DNA of 64,000 nt from Pseudorhodoferax soli (lineage in GTDB: Bacteria > Pseudomonadota > Gammaproteobacteria > Burkholderiales > Burkholderiaceae_C), in the NCBI RefSeq assembly GCF_003337555.1, contig NZ_QPJK01000006.1, forward strand, positions 248,001 through 312,000. Direction: 5' to 3'. The position numbers were made by a program, and so were the translations under genes. Below, piece after piece: positions 24,850 to 35,454 of this stretch. Position 1 is the stretch's first letter. Every line of letters begins with the position of its first letter. The notes under the pieces were generated by a model, which was not told the origin of the DNA, made no database searches, and saw only the letters and a list, made by a program, of their open reading frames with translations.

Positions 24850-26967
24850 ATGCTGTCCGCGCCCGTCCGTACCGATCCTGCGTCCGAGCCCATTCCCACT
24901 ACCGCCAGGCGCCTCGACCCGTTCGCCGACCTGAATCCGGCCCAGCGCGAGGCCGTGCAGCACGGCACCGAGGCCGAGCCGGACCTGCGACCGCTCCTGG
25001 TGATTGCCGGCGCCGGCTCCGGCAAGACCAACACGCTGGCGCACCGGGTCGCCAAACTGATCCTGCACGGCGCCGATCCCCAGCGCATGCTCCTGCTCAC
25101 CTTCTCGCGCCGCGCTGCACAGGAGATGGAGCAGCGCGTAGCCGGCGTCCTGCGCCGCGTGCTGGGTGGCACCACGACCCCTACCGCCTTGCCCTGGTCG
25201 GGCACCTTCCACAGCATTGGCGCGCGTCTGTTGCGCGAGTACGCGGGGCGCATCGGCCTGGAGACCAACTTCACCATCTCTGACCGCGGCGATGCCGAGG
25301 ACCTGCTGGGACTTGTGCGCAATGACCTGGGCCTGACCCAAACCAAGAACCGCTTCCCCCAGAAGGGAACCTGCTTGGCGATCTACTCGCGTGTGGTCAA
25401 CACCCAGGCGCCGTTGGCCGAGGTGCTGCAGCAGAATTTCCCATGGTGCAGCGCCTGGGAGGACGAGCTGCGCAGGCTCTTCGGTGCATACGTGCAAGCC
25501 AAGCAGGAGCAGAACGTGCTCGACTACGACGACCTGCTGCTGTTCTGGTCCGAGATGATGGGCGAGCCCAGCTTGGCCACAGAGGTCGGCGCCGCTTTCG
25601 ATCACGTCCTGGTCGACGAATACCAGGACACGAACCGGCTGCAGGCCGCGATCCTGCTGGGCCTCAAGCCTGAAGGCACGGGTGTCACCGTGGTGGGCGA
25701 CGACGCGCAGTCGATCTATGCCTTCCGTGGCGCGACAGTGCGCAACATCCTGGACTTCCCGCACCAGTTCCGCCAGCCAGCGCGCAGTGTGGCCCTGGAG
25801 CAGAACTACCGCTCCATCCAGCCCATCCTCGCGGTCTCCAACGCCGTCATCGCGGCGGCCAGCGAGCGCCACGCAAAGACCCTGTGGACGGACCGGGCCG
25901 GCGCGCAGCTGCCGCAGCTCGTCAGCGTGCCGGATGAGGCCAGCGAGGCACGCTGGGTGGCTGACCGCATCCTGCAGCACCGCGAGGCAGGCCTCACGCT
26001 CAAGTCGCAGGCAGTGCTGTTCCGCACGTCCTCGCATAGTGCCGTGCTGGAGCTGGAACTGACCCGGCGCAACATCCCCTTCGTAAAGTTCGGCGGACTG
26101 AAGTTCCTCGAGGCTTCTCACGTGAAGGACTTGCTGGCGATTCTGCGCTTCGCGCAGAACCCGCGCGGACGGCTTGCCGGGCTGCGCACGCTGCAGCTGA
26201 TGCCGGGCATTGGACCGGTCACGGCCACGCGCGTGCTCGAAGCCATCGAGCAGGCAGCCGATCCCCGTGACGCTGTGCAGGCCTTCGAGCCGCCGGCGGC
26301 CGCGGCGGGCGAATGGGCCGCCTTCGTGGAACTGTTCCAGGCGATGCACAAGAGCAGCGGCAGCTCGACCTGGCCTGCCGAGGTGGGCCTTGCCAAGCGT
26401 TGGTACCTCCCGCAGCTCGAACGCCTGCACGACGATTCTGAGGCGCGCCGCGCCGACGTCGAAAACCTGGAGCGCATGGCTTCGGGTTACGCCGACCGCG
26501 AACGCTTTCTGACCGAGCTGACGCTTGATCCGCCGGACGCCACCAGCGATCAGTCCGGGCCGCCGGGACGTGACGAGGACTACCTGATCCTCTCGACCAT
26601 CCATTCGGCCAAGGGTCAAGAATGGAAGGCAGTGTTCCTGCTGCGCGCTGTCGACGGTTGCATCCCATCGGACCTGGGCACTGGCAGCACTTCAGAGATC
26701 GACGAGGAGCGCCGGCTGCTCTACGTGGCGTTGACGCGCGCCAAGGATCATTTGCATGTGATGACACCGCACCGCTTCTACATCACCCAGCAGGGCTCGA
26801 TGGGCGACCGCCATGTTTACGCAGCGCGTACGCGTTTCATCTCTGACGCTTTGCTGCCGCAGTTCGAGAGCATCACGTGGCCGCTGGCTTCAGTGGACCC
26901 TGCCAGGAGAGCGCCGCAGACCGTGGTGATGCAGATACGCGACCGAGCGAAGTCGGCATGGCGGTGA
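24850..26967 (+). CDS. ATP-dependent DNA helicase, UvrD/Rep family (SF1A)
   Basis: A 705-residue helicase with all superfamily 1A motifs: LNPAQREAV, Walker A AGAGSGKT (residues 53-60), LTFSRRAAQEM, Walker B VDEYQDTN, GDDAQSIYAFRGA, LEQNYRS, STIHSAKGQEW and YVALTRAKDHLHV. It is similar in size to UvrD/Rep/PcrA but lacks a long C-terminal tail. Translation could begin at TTG 24820, but the ATG at 24850 is more likely. It sits two genes from the LigD fusion on the same strand; helicases of this type often accompany ligD in bacterial NHEJ-type loci, so a repair role is likely. Confidence 0.92.
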   Translation: MLSAPVRTDPASEPIPTTARRLDPFADLNPAQREAVQHGTEAEPDLRPLLVIAGAGSGKTNTLAHRVAKLILHGADPQRMLLLTFSRRAAQEMEQRVAGVLRRVLGGTTTPTALPWSGTFHSIGARLLREYAGRIGLETNFTISDRGDAEDLLGLVRNDLGLTQTKNRFPQKGTCLAIYSRVVNTQAPLAEVLQQNFPWCSAWEDELRRLFGAYVQAKQEQNVLDYDDLLLFWSEMMGEPSLATEVGAAFDHVLVDEYQDTNRLQAAILLGLKPEGTGVTVVGDDAQSIYAFRGATVRNILDFPHQFRQPARSVALEQNYRSIQPILAVSNAVIAAASERHAKTLWTDRAGAQLPQLVSVPDEASEARWVADRILQHREAGLTLKSQAVLFRTSSHSAVLELELTRRNIPFVKFGGLKFLEASHVKDLLAILRFAQNPRGRLAGLRTLQLMPGIGPVTATRVLEAIEQAADPRDAVQAFEPPAAAAGEWAAFVELFQAMHKSSGSSTWPAEVGLAKRWYLPQLERLHDDSEARRADVENLERMASGYADRERFLTELTLDPPDATSDQSGPPGRDEDYLILSTIHSAKGQEWKAVFLLRAVDGCIPSDLGTGSTSEIDEERRLLYVALTRAKDHLHVMTPHRFYITQQGSMGDRHVYAARTRFISDALLPQFESITWPLASVDPARRAPQTVVMQIRDRAKSAWR

Positions 26968-27603
26968 TGCTCCCGCGGCAGCGACGCACGGTCAATGATG
27001 CGAAGCGGCTGCACCTCGCCCGAGTACGTTCTGACCTCCCTGATCGCGAGTCGTAGTGCGCCCCGATTGCGTGCGGCCATGCTTGCATTACCGTGCTGGT
27101 CGCAAGCCGAGTCTGCGCTGCCAAGTACTTCACGGTCCCAGGCGCGTAGCCGATTCGAAACGGCCATGATTCGCCACAGTTGCGATGTCGGCAGCAGGTC
27201 GGCACGGGTGGCTTACCCGTGCTGTCGACACAACGCTCGGTCGGGGGGCAGGGCAGGTCGATGGCATCTGGGCAAGCTAGCATGCACCACGAGCGCTCTG
27301 GCGCCACGACCTTGATGCCATCGACAGTTTTAAGAAACGCATTCGCGAAACGCCAATGTCCCGCCACGCAGCGCATTCGTTGCTGGAAGGCCGCCGCGGA
27401 GAGAGAGCGGGCACTGAGACATTTCTCTCCACGCAGAACTGGCCGATGGACTCAGGCGCATGCTCACTCTTCGAGCAACAAGACGCGCGGTTGGTTTCTA
27501 CACTGCACCAATGAACCTTAGGCCATCAGGAGTGCCACTCTGATGGCTGTGACGCGATTGAGGTGTACCTCGTAGATGGGCGCGAGGCAAACGTTGCGCT
27601 TGG
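26968..27603. other. Stretch without a recognised gene
   Basis: A 636-base gap between the helicase (plus) and the histidine kinase (minus), which converge here. Open frames of 60-170 codons occur on both strands but their translations are rich in Arg, Ser and Cys with no family pattern. I see no terminator hairpin that convinces. Confidence 0.5.
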
Positions 27604-30300
27604 TCAGTCGCGGCAACCGGCACGTGCGCGTTCAATTGCATGTACGAGTGCCTGCGGGTCGATCGGCTTGACGAGGTGGACGTCAAAACCTGCTGCGCGC
27701 GAACGTTCGCGGTCAGCCGTCTGACCCCAGCCCGAGAGTGCCAGCACCGTCATACGCCGCCCCCAGTCGTGCTCGCGCAGTGCGCGGCACAGTCCGTAGC
27801 CGTCCATGCGCGGCATGCCCAGGTCCAGCACCGCAATGTCCGGCCGCGTGGCTTCGGCCTGCGCCAGGCCCTCCACCCCGTCGTAGGCTGTGGACACCTC
27901 GTAACCCATGCTGCTCATCACGTCGGCCAGCGTGTCGGCGCCGTCGCGTTGGTCGTCCACGATCAGCAGGCGCCCGGAGCGGCTGCCGTCGACCGTGCTC
28001 GTGTCCGCCGATGCGAGCTCAGGCCCCGCCAGGGGCAACCGCACCACGAACTCACTGCCATGACCCAGTCCAGGGCTGCTGGCCTGCACCGTGCCGTGGT
28101 GCAGCGCTGTCAGCTGCTGTACCAGTGACAGACCAATGCCCAGTCCGCCGTGTCCACGCTCTGACGGCGTGCCGCCTTGGTAGAAGAGCTCGAACACGCG
28201 CTGCAACTGGTCGGCTGCGATGCCAATGCCTTGATCAAGGACGCGAACCACCGCGTGCTCTCCCATGCCAAGCAGCGATAGTTCAACCGGCCTTCCGCGC
28301 GCCGAGTAGCGCGCTGCGTTCGTCAGCAGATTGGAGAAGATCTGGACCAGCCGCACCTCATCTCCCAAGATACGCACAGGGATTTCTGGCAGGTCCAGGG
28401 TGAGCGTGTGCGCATCGGCCTGCAATGCTGCATGCGTGCTTTCGCAAGCCGCGCGTAGCACATCCTGCAGGACAAGCGGCGCCAGACTCAGTTCCAACTT
28501 GCCACGGGTGATCCGGCTGACGTCCATCAGGTCGTCGATCATCCTCGCCAGGTGCGTGACCTGCCGACCGATGACTGCGGCATGGCGCTGCAGACGGGCT
28601 TCGTCCTGACCGCCGCGGCGGATGAGTTCCGCTGCGCTGCGAATGGGCGCCAGCGGGTTTCGCAGTTCGTGCGCGAGAGTCGCCAGGAATTCGTCCTTGC
28701 GCTGGTCCGCCTCCAACAAAGCGGCCTCGGCGCGCTTGCGAGCCGTGATGTCGCGGCGCGTTCCCCAGGCGCGAACCAAGCTGCCGTCCTCGACCACGCC
28801 CAGGAAGGTGGAGGCGAACCATTCGGGTTGTCCGTTCGGTGCGACGACCAACCATTCGCCTTCTCCGCTGCGGTAACCAGCCTGGACCAGCTTGTCCAGG
28901 TGAAGCTGCACCCGTGGGTCGGCCGCATCGAACATCCACCCCAGACCACGGCCCACCGCCGCTTCCGGCTCCGCCAGGCCGTGCATGCGGGCGAACACCG
29001 AGTTGCACTCAGCCAGCCGCCCTTGAGCAAACAGGGCATTGATCTGCTCCCCGGGCGCCATCTGCAGGTCCACCGGCGGTTGGAACTCCATGCGCCAGAT
29101 GCCTTCACTGGTGCTGGCGAGGAATCCGCGGTAGCGCTCCTCGCTTTCGCGCAGCCGGCGCTCCTGCTCGATGCGCAGGCTGACGTCCTGAAACAGGATG
29201 GCCACCTGCAGGTCTTGTCCTTCACCGATGGGCGAGGCGAACACGTCGAACCAGCGGCCCATCGCGCTTGACCCGTGCGTGAAGCGCACGGGCTCGCGCG
29301 TGATGCCGACCTTGCCGTAGGTCTGGAACCAGAACTCCTCCAGATTGGGGACCAACTCACGTGCAGTGCGCCCGACCGGCTCGACCAGCCCGGTTTGGCG
29401 CTCGAACACCGCGTTGCACTCCAAGAAGCGGTAGTCCGCGGGGCGTGCCTGGTCATCCAAAAGTATCTGAACGACGCAAAAGCCCTGGTCAATGGAGGCA
29501 AGAAGGCGGCCGTAGCGCTGGTTGGAACGCCGTAGAGCTTGTTCCACCTCGCGCCGTTCGTGGATGTCAGTGACAGAACCGGCGAAGCCCAGGAATTCGC
29601 CGTTTGGCCCCAGCCGCGGCTGGCCAGCATCCACCACCCAGCTGTAGCTGCCATCGGGACGGCGCACGCGATGCTCCAGCGAGAAGGCGCATCGCTGCTC
29701 CGTGGCCCGCACAAAGGCCTCATGGGCTGCCAGGCGCTCTTCCGGGTGCACAGTCTCCAGCCAGCCGAACCCAAGGCCCGCGGCCTCTGGCATACCGGTG
29801 AACCGGCTCCAGCCGCGAGACAGAAAAGAACACAACCCGTCCGCCTCCGTGCTCCAAAGCATTGCTGGCGCGGAGTCCGCGAACTCCCGAAGCTGCTGCT
29901 GGGCGGTGATGGCGGATGTCACGTCCAGCGTGATGCCGTCAAACTGGATGGCCACCCCCTCGTCCGAAAACACTGCGCGCCCGACCGCGTGGATCCACTT
30001 CTCCTGGCCCTGCGGCCCGACCGTCCGGTACACCTCATCGAACGGTCGGCGATCCTCCACGGTACGCGTTACTGCTTGTCGTACCCGCTCTCGGTCGTCC
30101 ACGTGCAGCCGTGCGAAAAACAGTTCGGCCGTCGGATGTGCGTCTTGGGGTAGATGAAAATGGGCTTTGGTGTTGTCGTTCCAGATCAGATCGCCAAGGG
30201 GTAGCGGGTTGAGCCAGACACCGACCCCGGCCGTCCGCACAGCGGCGTCGAGGCGATCGGACGGACGGGTCGATTGAGGCTGTTGCTGTTTAGACATCAA
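27604..30300 (-). CDS. Hybrid sensor histidine kinase with four PAS segments and a receiver domain
   Basis: An 898-residue cytoplasmic kinase with no transmembrane segment. About four PAS/PAC units lie at residues 18-135, 138-255, 260-378 and 385-522. A HisKA domain follows with the phosphorylated His544 (FLATLAHELRNPLAP), then a HATPase with N661 (SNLLTNAARYS), DQGIGI and GGLGIGLSLV. The C-terminal receiver (778-895) has D782/D783, the phospho-acceptor D826 (VLDLGMP) and K878. The layout matches cytoplasmic hybrid kinases with stacked PAS sensors. No output regulator is adjacent, so its partner is unknown. Confidence 0.93.
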   Translation of the reverse strand: MMSKQQQPQSTRPSDRLDAAVRTAGVGVWLNPLPLGDLIWNDNTKAHFHLPQDAHPTAELFFARLHVDDRERVRQAVTRTVEDRRPFDEVYRTVGPQGQEKWIHAVGRAVFSDEGVAIQFDGITLDVTSAITAQQQLREFADSAPAMLWSTEADGLCSFLSRGWSRFTGMPEAAGLGFGWLETVHPEERLAAHEAFVRATEQRCAFSLEHRVRRPDGSYSWVVDAGQPRLGPNGEFLGFAGSVTDIHERREVEQALRRSNQRYGRLLASIDQGFCVVQILLDDQARPADYRFLECNAVFERQTGLVEPVGRTARELVPNLEEFWFQTYGKVGITREPVRFTHGSSAMGRWFDVFASPIGEGQDLQVAILFQDVSLRIEQERRLRESEERYRGFLASTSEGIWRMEFQPPVDLQMAPGEQINALFAQGRLAECNSVFARMHGLAEPEAAVGRGLGWMFDAADPRVQLHLDKLVQAGYRSGEGEWLVVAPNGQPEWFASTFLGVVEDGSLVRAWGTRRDITARKRAEAALLEADQRKDEFLATLAHELRNPLAPIRSAAELIRRGGQDEARLQRHAAVIGRQVTHLARMIDDLMDVSRITRGKLELSLAPLVLQDVLRAACESTHAALQADAHTLTLDLPEIPVRILGDEVRLVQIFSNLLTNAARYSARGRPVELSLLGMGEHAVVRVLDQGIGIAADQLQRVFELFYQGGTPSERGHGGLGIGLSLVQQLTALHHGTVQASSPGLGHGSEFVVRLPLAGPELASADTSTVDGSRSGRLLIVDDQRDGADTLADVMSSMGYEVSTAYDGVEGLAQAEATRPDIAVLDLGMPRMDGYGLCRALREHDWGRRMTVLALSGWGQTADRERSRAAGFDVHLVKPIDPQALVHAIERARAGCRD

Positions 30301-30642
30301 CGGATTTTGTCCTTCGCGACACCGTGGGCGGAGGCCACCCTAGTGCAACCTCGGCGCGAGGATCGCCGCTGCCGAAGCCAGCAGCATCGAACCCTACCGA
30401 TGACTTGTCGTGCCCTGACAGAGAAGCCGGCCGCGCAGACCGTGGACGACGACGAGGCGTTACTGCCCTGAACTATGGCTCTCGACGAGCCAGAGCGCGT
30501 GGCTCGCGTCGGCTCCAACGCCGCAGGATGGGAGTGGGGGCGATCTGCGCGCGGGCGCATTACCGGGCCGCCCGTTCGCAGCGCCGTCAAACGTGCTGCT
30601 GCAAACGGCCGTCGGATGGACCACAGGGATCCAACTCAAACA
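30301..30642. other. Stretch without a recognised gene
   Basis: A 342-base gap upstream of the histidine kinase and downstream of the PA2169-type gene, both on the minus strand. No protein-like frame is seen; it should contain the kinase promoter. Confidence 0.5.
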
Positions 30643-31203
30643 TCAGGACGCAGCACGTGCCGCGTTGCGAAGATCACGAATCTGATCGTGGTTGCGCTGC
30701 GCGCCATCTGCCTGACGCTGCACCAGCTCCCGCACGTCCGCGGGAAGGTCTGCTTTCAACGCCTTGCGGTACCGCGCGATCGCAGTGTCCTCGCCACGCT
30801 CGCACGATTCGAGGATGGACAATTCGCTGTCGGCTCCCACGGTTCCCTTGACTGCAACCCAGCCCCGGTGCAATGCGCCGGCGGCCGTGCCGCCCGAAGC
30901 GGGTTCGCCGCCGTAGCGCCGGATCAACTGCATCAGTTCTTCACCGGCCTGTCGGCACCCCTCGGCGCGCGCAGCGAACAACTGCTTGGCCTTCGAGGTC
31001 TCGACTTGCTCGGCGCAGGTCTTGAAGCCGTATTCACCGTCACGCGAGTTCTCCAGAAGATCATTCAGCACATCGACCACATCGCTGCGATCGATCCCTT
31101 CGCTGCGGACGATGTTGTCACCTCTGCTCTCGGTGGTGGGAAGGTCGAGGTCCGTGGCCTGCGCCAATGTGCCTGCCAGCGTGGGATCGTTGCTCGTTGC
31201 CAT
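30643..31203 (-). CDS. PA2169-type four-helix-bundle protein (DUF2383)
   Basis: A 186-residue soluble protein. After about 35 loosely conserved residues comes the ferritin-like DUF2383 bundle: VLNDLLENSRDGEYGFKTC, the segment ELMQLIRRYGGEP, HRGWVAVKGT, and SILESCERGEDTAIARY. The Glu/His/Cys placement is typical of the PA2169 group. Function is unknown; members are often general-stress-induced and appear with DUF3606, DUF421 and cardiolipin synthase genes, all of which occur in this window. Monocistronic as far as can be seen. Confidence 0.88.
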   Translation of the reverse strand: MATSNDPTLAGTLAQATDLDLPTTESRGDNIVRSEGIDRSDVVDVLNDLLENSRDGEYGFKTCAEQVETSKAKQLFAARAEGCRQAGEELMQLIRRYGGEPASGGTAAGALHRGWVAVKGTVGADSELSILESCERGEDTAIARYRKALKADLPADVRELVQRQADGAQRNHDQIRDLRNAARAAS

Positions 31204-32076
31204 GAGTGTTCTCTCGTCAATGCATGCCCGGTGGGCGGAATGCGGAGTCTTTGGTTGCGACGTGTTTCGGCGGGTAGGCCGTGCCTGCCGCCATATGTAG
31301 GTGAGGGCGCCGACACCTGACGCGCCGTCATCAGCCTCGGGGCTGCCAAGGCGTGGCTTCCAGCTCGGTACGGTCCTGCAGATCAGGGCGTGTGCCTGAT
31401 ACCGCGGCCGTTCATTGGTAGCTGGCCCTCGGAGCGTCTACCCCGGCTCTCACGGGTCCGTTCCGGCGCGCACCAGTGGTGCCATCGCTTCTGCGAGCGT
31501 GCGAGATGCACCGAGGCAGCAGGCCAGAACCGCCGAAGATCGGCGGCGTGGCCGGAGGCTCGGGCGACTGCATGGCAGTCTTGACCCGAGAAGCCTGACG
31601 GCGTGTTGGCGGCCAAAGCGCTTCTGCGCCCCCATCACTGGGCGCACTTGGCACAGCCGGTGGCGCCAACGGAGCACCTCGATGGCCGTGGCGGTTTGTC
31701 TGCGTTCGGCACGCGGGGTGGCCAGATCAGCAACAATCACCTCGCGCGTTCCGTCGATCTCTGTGCGGGTCAAGGCCATTGCATCGATGAGCTTCTTGAT
31801 GGCATCAAGGTGGTCAGAGTTCATCGTGTCTGTTTGCCTGCTGGGTGCCCATGCCATCGGGAAGTGCACCCCGCTAATCACGGGCGCAAGACACCGACGC
31901 TTGGACGATGGTCTCGAAGGAGGAACAATCGTCCGGTCCGGCGGCGGGAAAGGCGGGGCGATGAATCGGCCTGGGCGAAGGCCTACGTTAAAGCTGCAGC
32001 AAGGCTGCTGCGGCAGGCTCACTTCAACGGACAAGCCCCGCAGACCGGGGCAGTTCAGCCGACAGGGCGCAAAGGT
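31204..32076. other. Long stretch with no firm gene
   Basis: An 873-base gap between the PA2169-type gene and the phospholipase D gene. Apart from one weak frame listed separately (31450-31824), frames on both strands lack recognisable family patterns. It may hold decayed DNA and the PA2169-type promoter. Confidence 0.5.
31450..31824 (-). CDS. Weak hypothetical frame, possibly a broken small gene
   Basis: A 124-codon frame. The first 55 or so residues look like a real helical protein (MNSDHLDAIKKLIDAMALTR, TEIDGTREVIVADLATPRAE) while the rest is Arg/Ser/Leu-rich and reads like non-coding translation. This suggests a short gene with a damaged or frameshifted 3' half. I recognise no family. 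Confidence 0.25.
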   Translation of the reverse strand: MNSDHLDAIKKLIDAMALTRTEIDGTREVIVADLATPRAERRQTATAIEVLRWRHRLCQVRPVMGAQKRFGRQHAVRLLGSRLPCSRPSLRPRRRSSAVLACCLGASRTLAEAMAPLVRAGTDP

Positions 32077-33348
32077 TCACAGCATCTCGTTGAACAAATA
32101 GGCCGCGTTGTCCTTGAGCTTGTGCCAAGTCCCGCGGTGCTGCCAATCGTGCAGGTTAATCTCTTGTGCGCGGGCCACATATTTCTCAAACACTCCGTCC
32201 AACTGCTGCGCGGTGGCCTCGTCGGTGATAGCGAGTGTGATCTCGTCATTGATCTCGAACGAGCGGTCATCGAAATTGCTGGACCCGATGGCGCTCCAGC
32301 AACTGTCGATCGTCATGACCTTCTGGTGCAGCAGCGTGTGGGGGTACTCGAACAGCCGCACGCCGCACTTCAGCAGTTTCTCAAAGTTGCGGTGGCCGGC
32401 GTGCTGCACCATGGGGTTGTCCGACCCAGCGGTCGAGGGCATGAGCACCCGCACGTCGACACCGCGCTTCACGGCTGCGCCGAATGCGTCGATCGCTTCG
32501 GGCTCGGGGATGAAGTAGGGGTTCTGGATCCAGATGCGACGTCGGGCCAGGCAGATGACGCCGTGATGCAGGATCTTCACCGCGGGCGCCGACCGATGCG
32601 GCTTGGCAAACGCTGCATGAATGACAATCTGGCCGACCTGCTCCAAGTGCGGAAAGACGTCATTTCCCAGGAACAATTCACCCGTGTGCCCTGCCCAGTT
32701 CTCGCTGAACGCGCTCTGGACGCTGTGGACGATGGGGCCGTGCAGCCGGACGCTGAGGTCGGCGTAGTGCTCCTTGTCCTGTGCATCGCCGAGCCAGCTG
32801 TCGACGATGCAATGACCACCGACGAACGCCTCCCGCCCGTCGATGATCAACATCTTGCGGTGGGTCCTATCGTTCAAGACCCCGATGTTGACAAAGGCAC
32901 GCTTGTGGAAAAACTCCACTCTGCAACCAGCTTCGCGCATCTGTGCAATCGTTGCCTTGCCTGCGTCTTTGGAGCCATCGGCGTCCAGCATCACGCGCAC
33001 CTTGCAACCTCCGCGGGCCTTGGCCGACAGTGCTTCTGCAAGGCGCTGCCCCAACGCGCCTTGTTTCCACAGAAAGGTTTCGAAATGGACGGTCTGCTTT
33101 GCCGCAGAGATGCTGTCCAGCACCACGTCGAAGAAGGCGCCGTTCTCGAGAAGCTGCACCCGGTTACCTCCTAACATCGTACCCAAGGTCAAACCAGCGA
33201 TGGATGGGGCGAGACGGCTGATGGGCGTCTGGCACTCCACGCGCAAAGTGGGTGCACGATGCCGCCGGATGGACCAGATGACCGCTGCGAGCACGATGCA
33301 AGCGACCACAGACAGCAGGAGGTAAACCCACTGCGAACTGCTGGACAT
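32077..33348 (-). CDS. Cardiolipin synthase-like phospholipase D protein
   Basis: A 423-residue membrane-anchored protein: one N-terminal transmembrane helix (about residues 7-26), then two PLD domains. The HKD motifs are H163-K165-D170 (HRKMLIID) and H341-K343-D348 (HQKVMTID), each followed by the usual Gly/Ser-Asn signature (AFVGG; IGSSNFDDRS). Such enzymes join two phosphatidylglycerols into cardiolipin, or act as related phospholipases. It is closer to the ClsB/YbhO type in having a single anchor and no double-helix N-terminus. Single gene; promoter presumably in 33349-33912. Confidence 0.9.
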   Translation of the reverse strand: MSSSSQWVYLLLSVVACIVLAAVIWSIRRHRAPTLRVECQTPISRLAPSIAGLTLGTMLGGNRVQLLENGAFFDVVLDSISAAKQTVHFETFLWKQGALGQRLAEALSAKARGGCKVRVMLDADGSKDAGKATIAQMREAGCRVEFFHKRAFVNIGVLNDRTHRKMLIIDGREAFVGGHCIVDSWLGDAQDKEHYADLSVRLHGPIVHSVQSAFSENWAGHTGELFLGNDVFPHLEQVGQIVIHAAFAKPHRSAPAVKILHHGVICLARRRIWIQNPYFIPEPEAIDAFGAAVKRGVDVRVLMPSTAGSDNPMVQHAGHRNFEKLLKCGVRLFEYPHTLLHQKVMTIDSCWSAIGSSNFDDRSFEINDEITLAITDEATAQQLDGVFEKYVARAQEINLHDWQHRGTWHKLKDNAAYLFNEML

Positions 33349-33912
33349 GATGTTCTCCTCCTTTGACGGGGCGCTTCAAGGTAGACCACTTGCTACGTGA
33401 GTCAGGGCAGATGACGAGTGCGCCAAGTCGGACTTCCACCGTTGTGGCCAGCTTGGCTCGGTCGGCCAGTGTGCCTCAGCCTGTTGGGGCCAGGATTGAC
33501 CGTCGGCTGAGGCGTTGGACGATAGGGTCATCCATTTCAATGTCTAGCAGTGACCGCCCGAGCTCTGCAGTGCGAGGCTGTCGTCTTCCATATACAGGGA
33601 TCAATGCAATGGCGTTGGGACAACTACCTTGTCGACGGCTTGGATGGAGTTAAAGGGCGTTTGTAACTCACGGAAGACTCGGAGCCGCTGATCGGGGCCC
33701 AAGTGGAATTCTCCAAACGCATCGCACGATACCAAAGCGCATGATTGACAGACGCCTGCATACCGTGTCGCCAAGCCTTGGACGTCTGGTCGTTGCTTGC
33801 CTTCAGCACAGCGAACTTACTCTTCGTCACGCCGCCAGTGCCACTCAAGCATAAAGATCGCACTGCTTCTGTCGATAACGAGCTTTTGCAATAGCACTCG
33901 GCGTTCTTCGCG
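33349..33912. other. Intergenic region between divergent PLD and MCP genes
   Basis: No gene is recognised in these 564 bases. Base composition is visibly less GC-rich than in the flanks, especially from about 33640 to 33910. It must contain the divergent promoters. Confidence 0.5.
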
Positions 33913-35454
33913 ATGAAAAACTGGAAGTTGTCGACCCTTCTCGGGTCTGGGTTCGCAGTCATGGCAGCATTGATCGTGCTTTTAGGTGCCGTGTCTCTGG
34001 GGCGTATCGGAAGCATTTCCGATGAAGTGAACGCCACAATGGATGTGACTTATCCCATGGTTGCAACGCTCAACGACATCGCCATCCTCAACGCAGCGAA
34101 CTCGCAGGCGCTACGTGACCTGGTTCTCCTGGATCCTTCGAGCCAAGCACCTGTCCTCAATGCCATGAGCGCGAGGACCAAGGAAATCGATCAGAAAATG
34201 TCGCAGGTCACCGGGAAGATCCGCTCCACCGAGGACAAAGCGAGTTTCGCAAAACTGCAAACAGCCCGTCAGGACTACATAGCGCCCAGGGACAAAGTGC
34301 GGTCCCTCGCGGCCGAGGGGAACCAGGCCGCGGCGACCGCGGCCCTGTTTGGAGACTTTGCGCAGAAGCAGTCGGCCTACCAGAAGGCACTCGACGATTT
34401 CATCACGCAGCAGGAAGCGTCGATGGAAGAAGCGGTTGGCAAGATAGACCAATTGAGCGAATCCACGCTTCTCATCGTTGGCGGTTTTCTTGTGGGCTCG
34501 TTGACGTTTGCCCTGGCGACCGCAGTGCTTACTGTGCGCTCAATTGCGCGTCCGGTGAGAGAAGCGGTCGGCGCGGCGCAAGCGATTGCGAGCGGGGATT
34601 TATCTCGGCCCATCTTGGCTGACGGTCAAAGCGAAACTGCGCAACTTCTCGCCGCACTTGCGGCCATGCAGTCCAACCTTGCCTCGATCGTCGGAGAGGT
34701 TCGACACAATGCCGAAGGCGTTTCCGTGGCCAGCACGCAGATTGCGCATGGAAACAATGATCTTTCCAGTCGCACCGAAAGCCAAGCCAGCGCTCTACAG
34801 GAGACCGCGGCATCGATGGAGCAGCTCAATGCGACGGTCAAGCAGAACGCGGCCAATGCACGCCAGGCGGACCAGCTCGCTCAAAGTGCATCCGCGACTG
34901 CCATGCAGGGAGGCGCATCTGTCGAAGAAATCGTTGAGACGATGCAGGGCATCAACGAAAGCTCGAAGAAGATTGCCGACATCATCGGCGTGATCGACGG
35001 TATTGCTTTTCAAACCAACATACTTGCATTGAACGCAGCGGTCGAAGCCGCTCGAGCAGGGGAGCAGGGGCGCGGGTTTGCGGTTGTTGCTTCGGAAGTC
35101 CGGTCGCTGGCTCAGCGGAGTGCGGGAGCAGCCAAGGAAATCAAGGCGCTCATCTCAGAAAGCGTCGAGCAAGTCGAAGGCGGGACCGTTCTCGTCAACA
35201 AGGCTGGCCTGACGATGAACGAAGTTGTCGCGTCGATCCGCCGGGTGACCGACATCGTGGGAGAGATCAGCTCTGCGAGCTCGGAGCAGGCTGCCGGGGT
35301 CGGGCAGGTCGGCGAAGCGATCGTGCAAATGGATCAGGCGACGCAGCAGAATGCCGCCCTGGTTGAAGAAAGCGCTGCTGCGGCGCAAAGCTTGAAGGAA
35401 CAGGCGCAGCACCTGGTGCAAGCTGTTTCCGTTTTCAGGCTGGCCAGCAGCTAG
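33913..35454 (+). CDS. Methyl-accepting chemotaxis protein
   Basis: A 513-residue transmembrane chemoreceptor. TM1 is at about residues 10-30, followed by a periplasmic four-helix-bundle sensor domain (about 31-185), TM2 at about 187-209, HAMP (about 210-262) and the long signalling coiled coil with the conserved hairpin [20 protein letters not shown] and [19 protein letters not shown]. It lacks a C-terminal NWETF-type tether. The ligand is unknown. The signalling half is near-identical in style to the second MCP at 40266-41837, while the sensor halves differ. Confidence 0.94.
   Translation: MKNWKLSTLLGSGFAVMAALIVLLGAVSLGRIGSISDEVNATMDVTYPMVATLNDIAILNAANSQALRDLVLLDPSSQAPVLNAMSARTKEIDQKMSQVTGKIRSTEDKASFAKLQTARQDYIAPRDKVRSLAAEGNQAAATAALFGDFAQKQSAYQKALDDFITQQEASMEEAVGKIDQLSESTLLIVGGFLVGSLTFALATAVLTVRSIARPVREAVGAAQAIASGDLSRPILADGQSETAQLLAALAAMQSNLASIVGEVRHNAEGVSVASTQIAHGNNDLSSRTESQASALQETAASMEQLNATVKQNAANARQADQLAQSASATAMQGGASVEEIVETMQGINESSKKIADIIGVIDGIAFQTNILALNAAVEAARAGEQGRGFAVVASEVRSLAQRSAGAAKEIKALISESVEQVEGGTVLVNKAGLTMNEVVASIRRVTDIVGEISSASSEQAAGVGQVGEAIVQMDQATQQNAALVEESAAAAQSLKEQAQHLVQAVSVFRLASS

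Noticed and set aside
26873-27376. Minus-strand 167-codon frame with many Cys and Arg
   Set aside because: It overlaps the end of the helicase gene antisense and has no recognisable domain.
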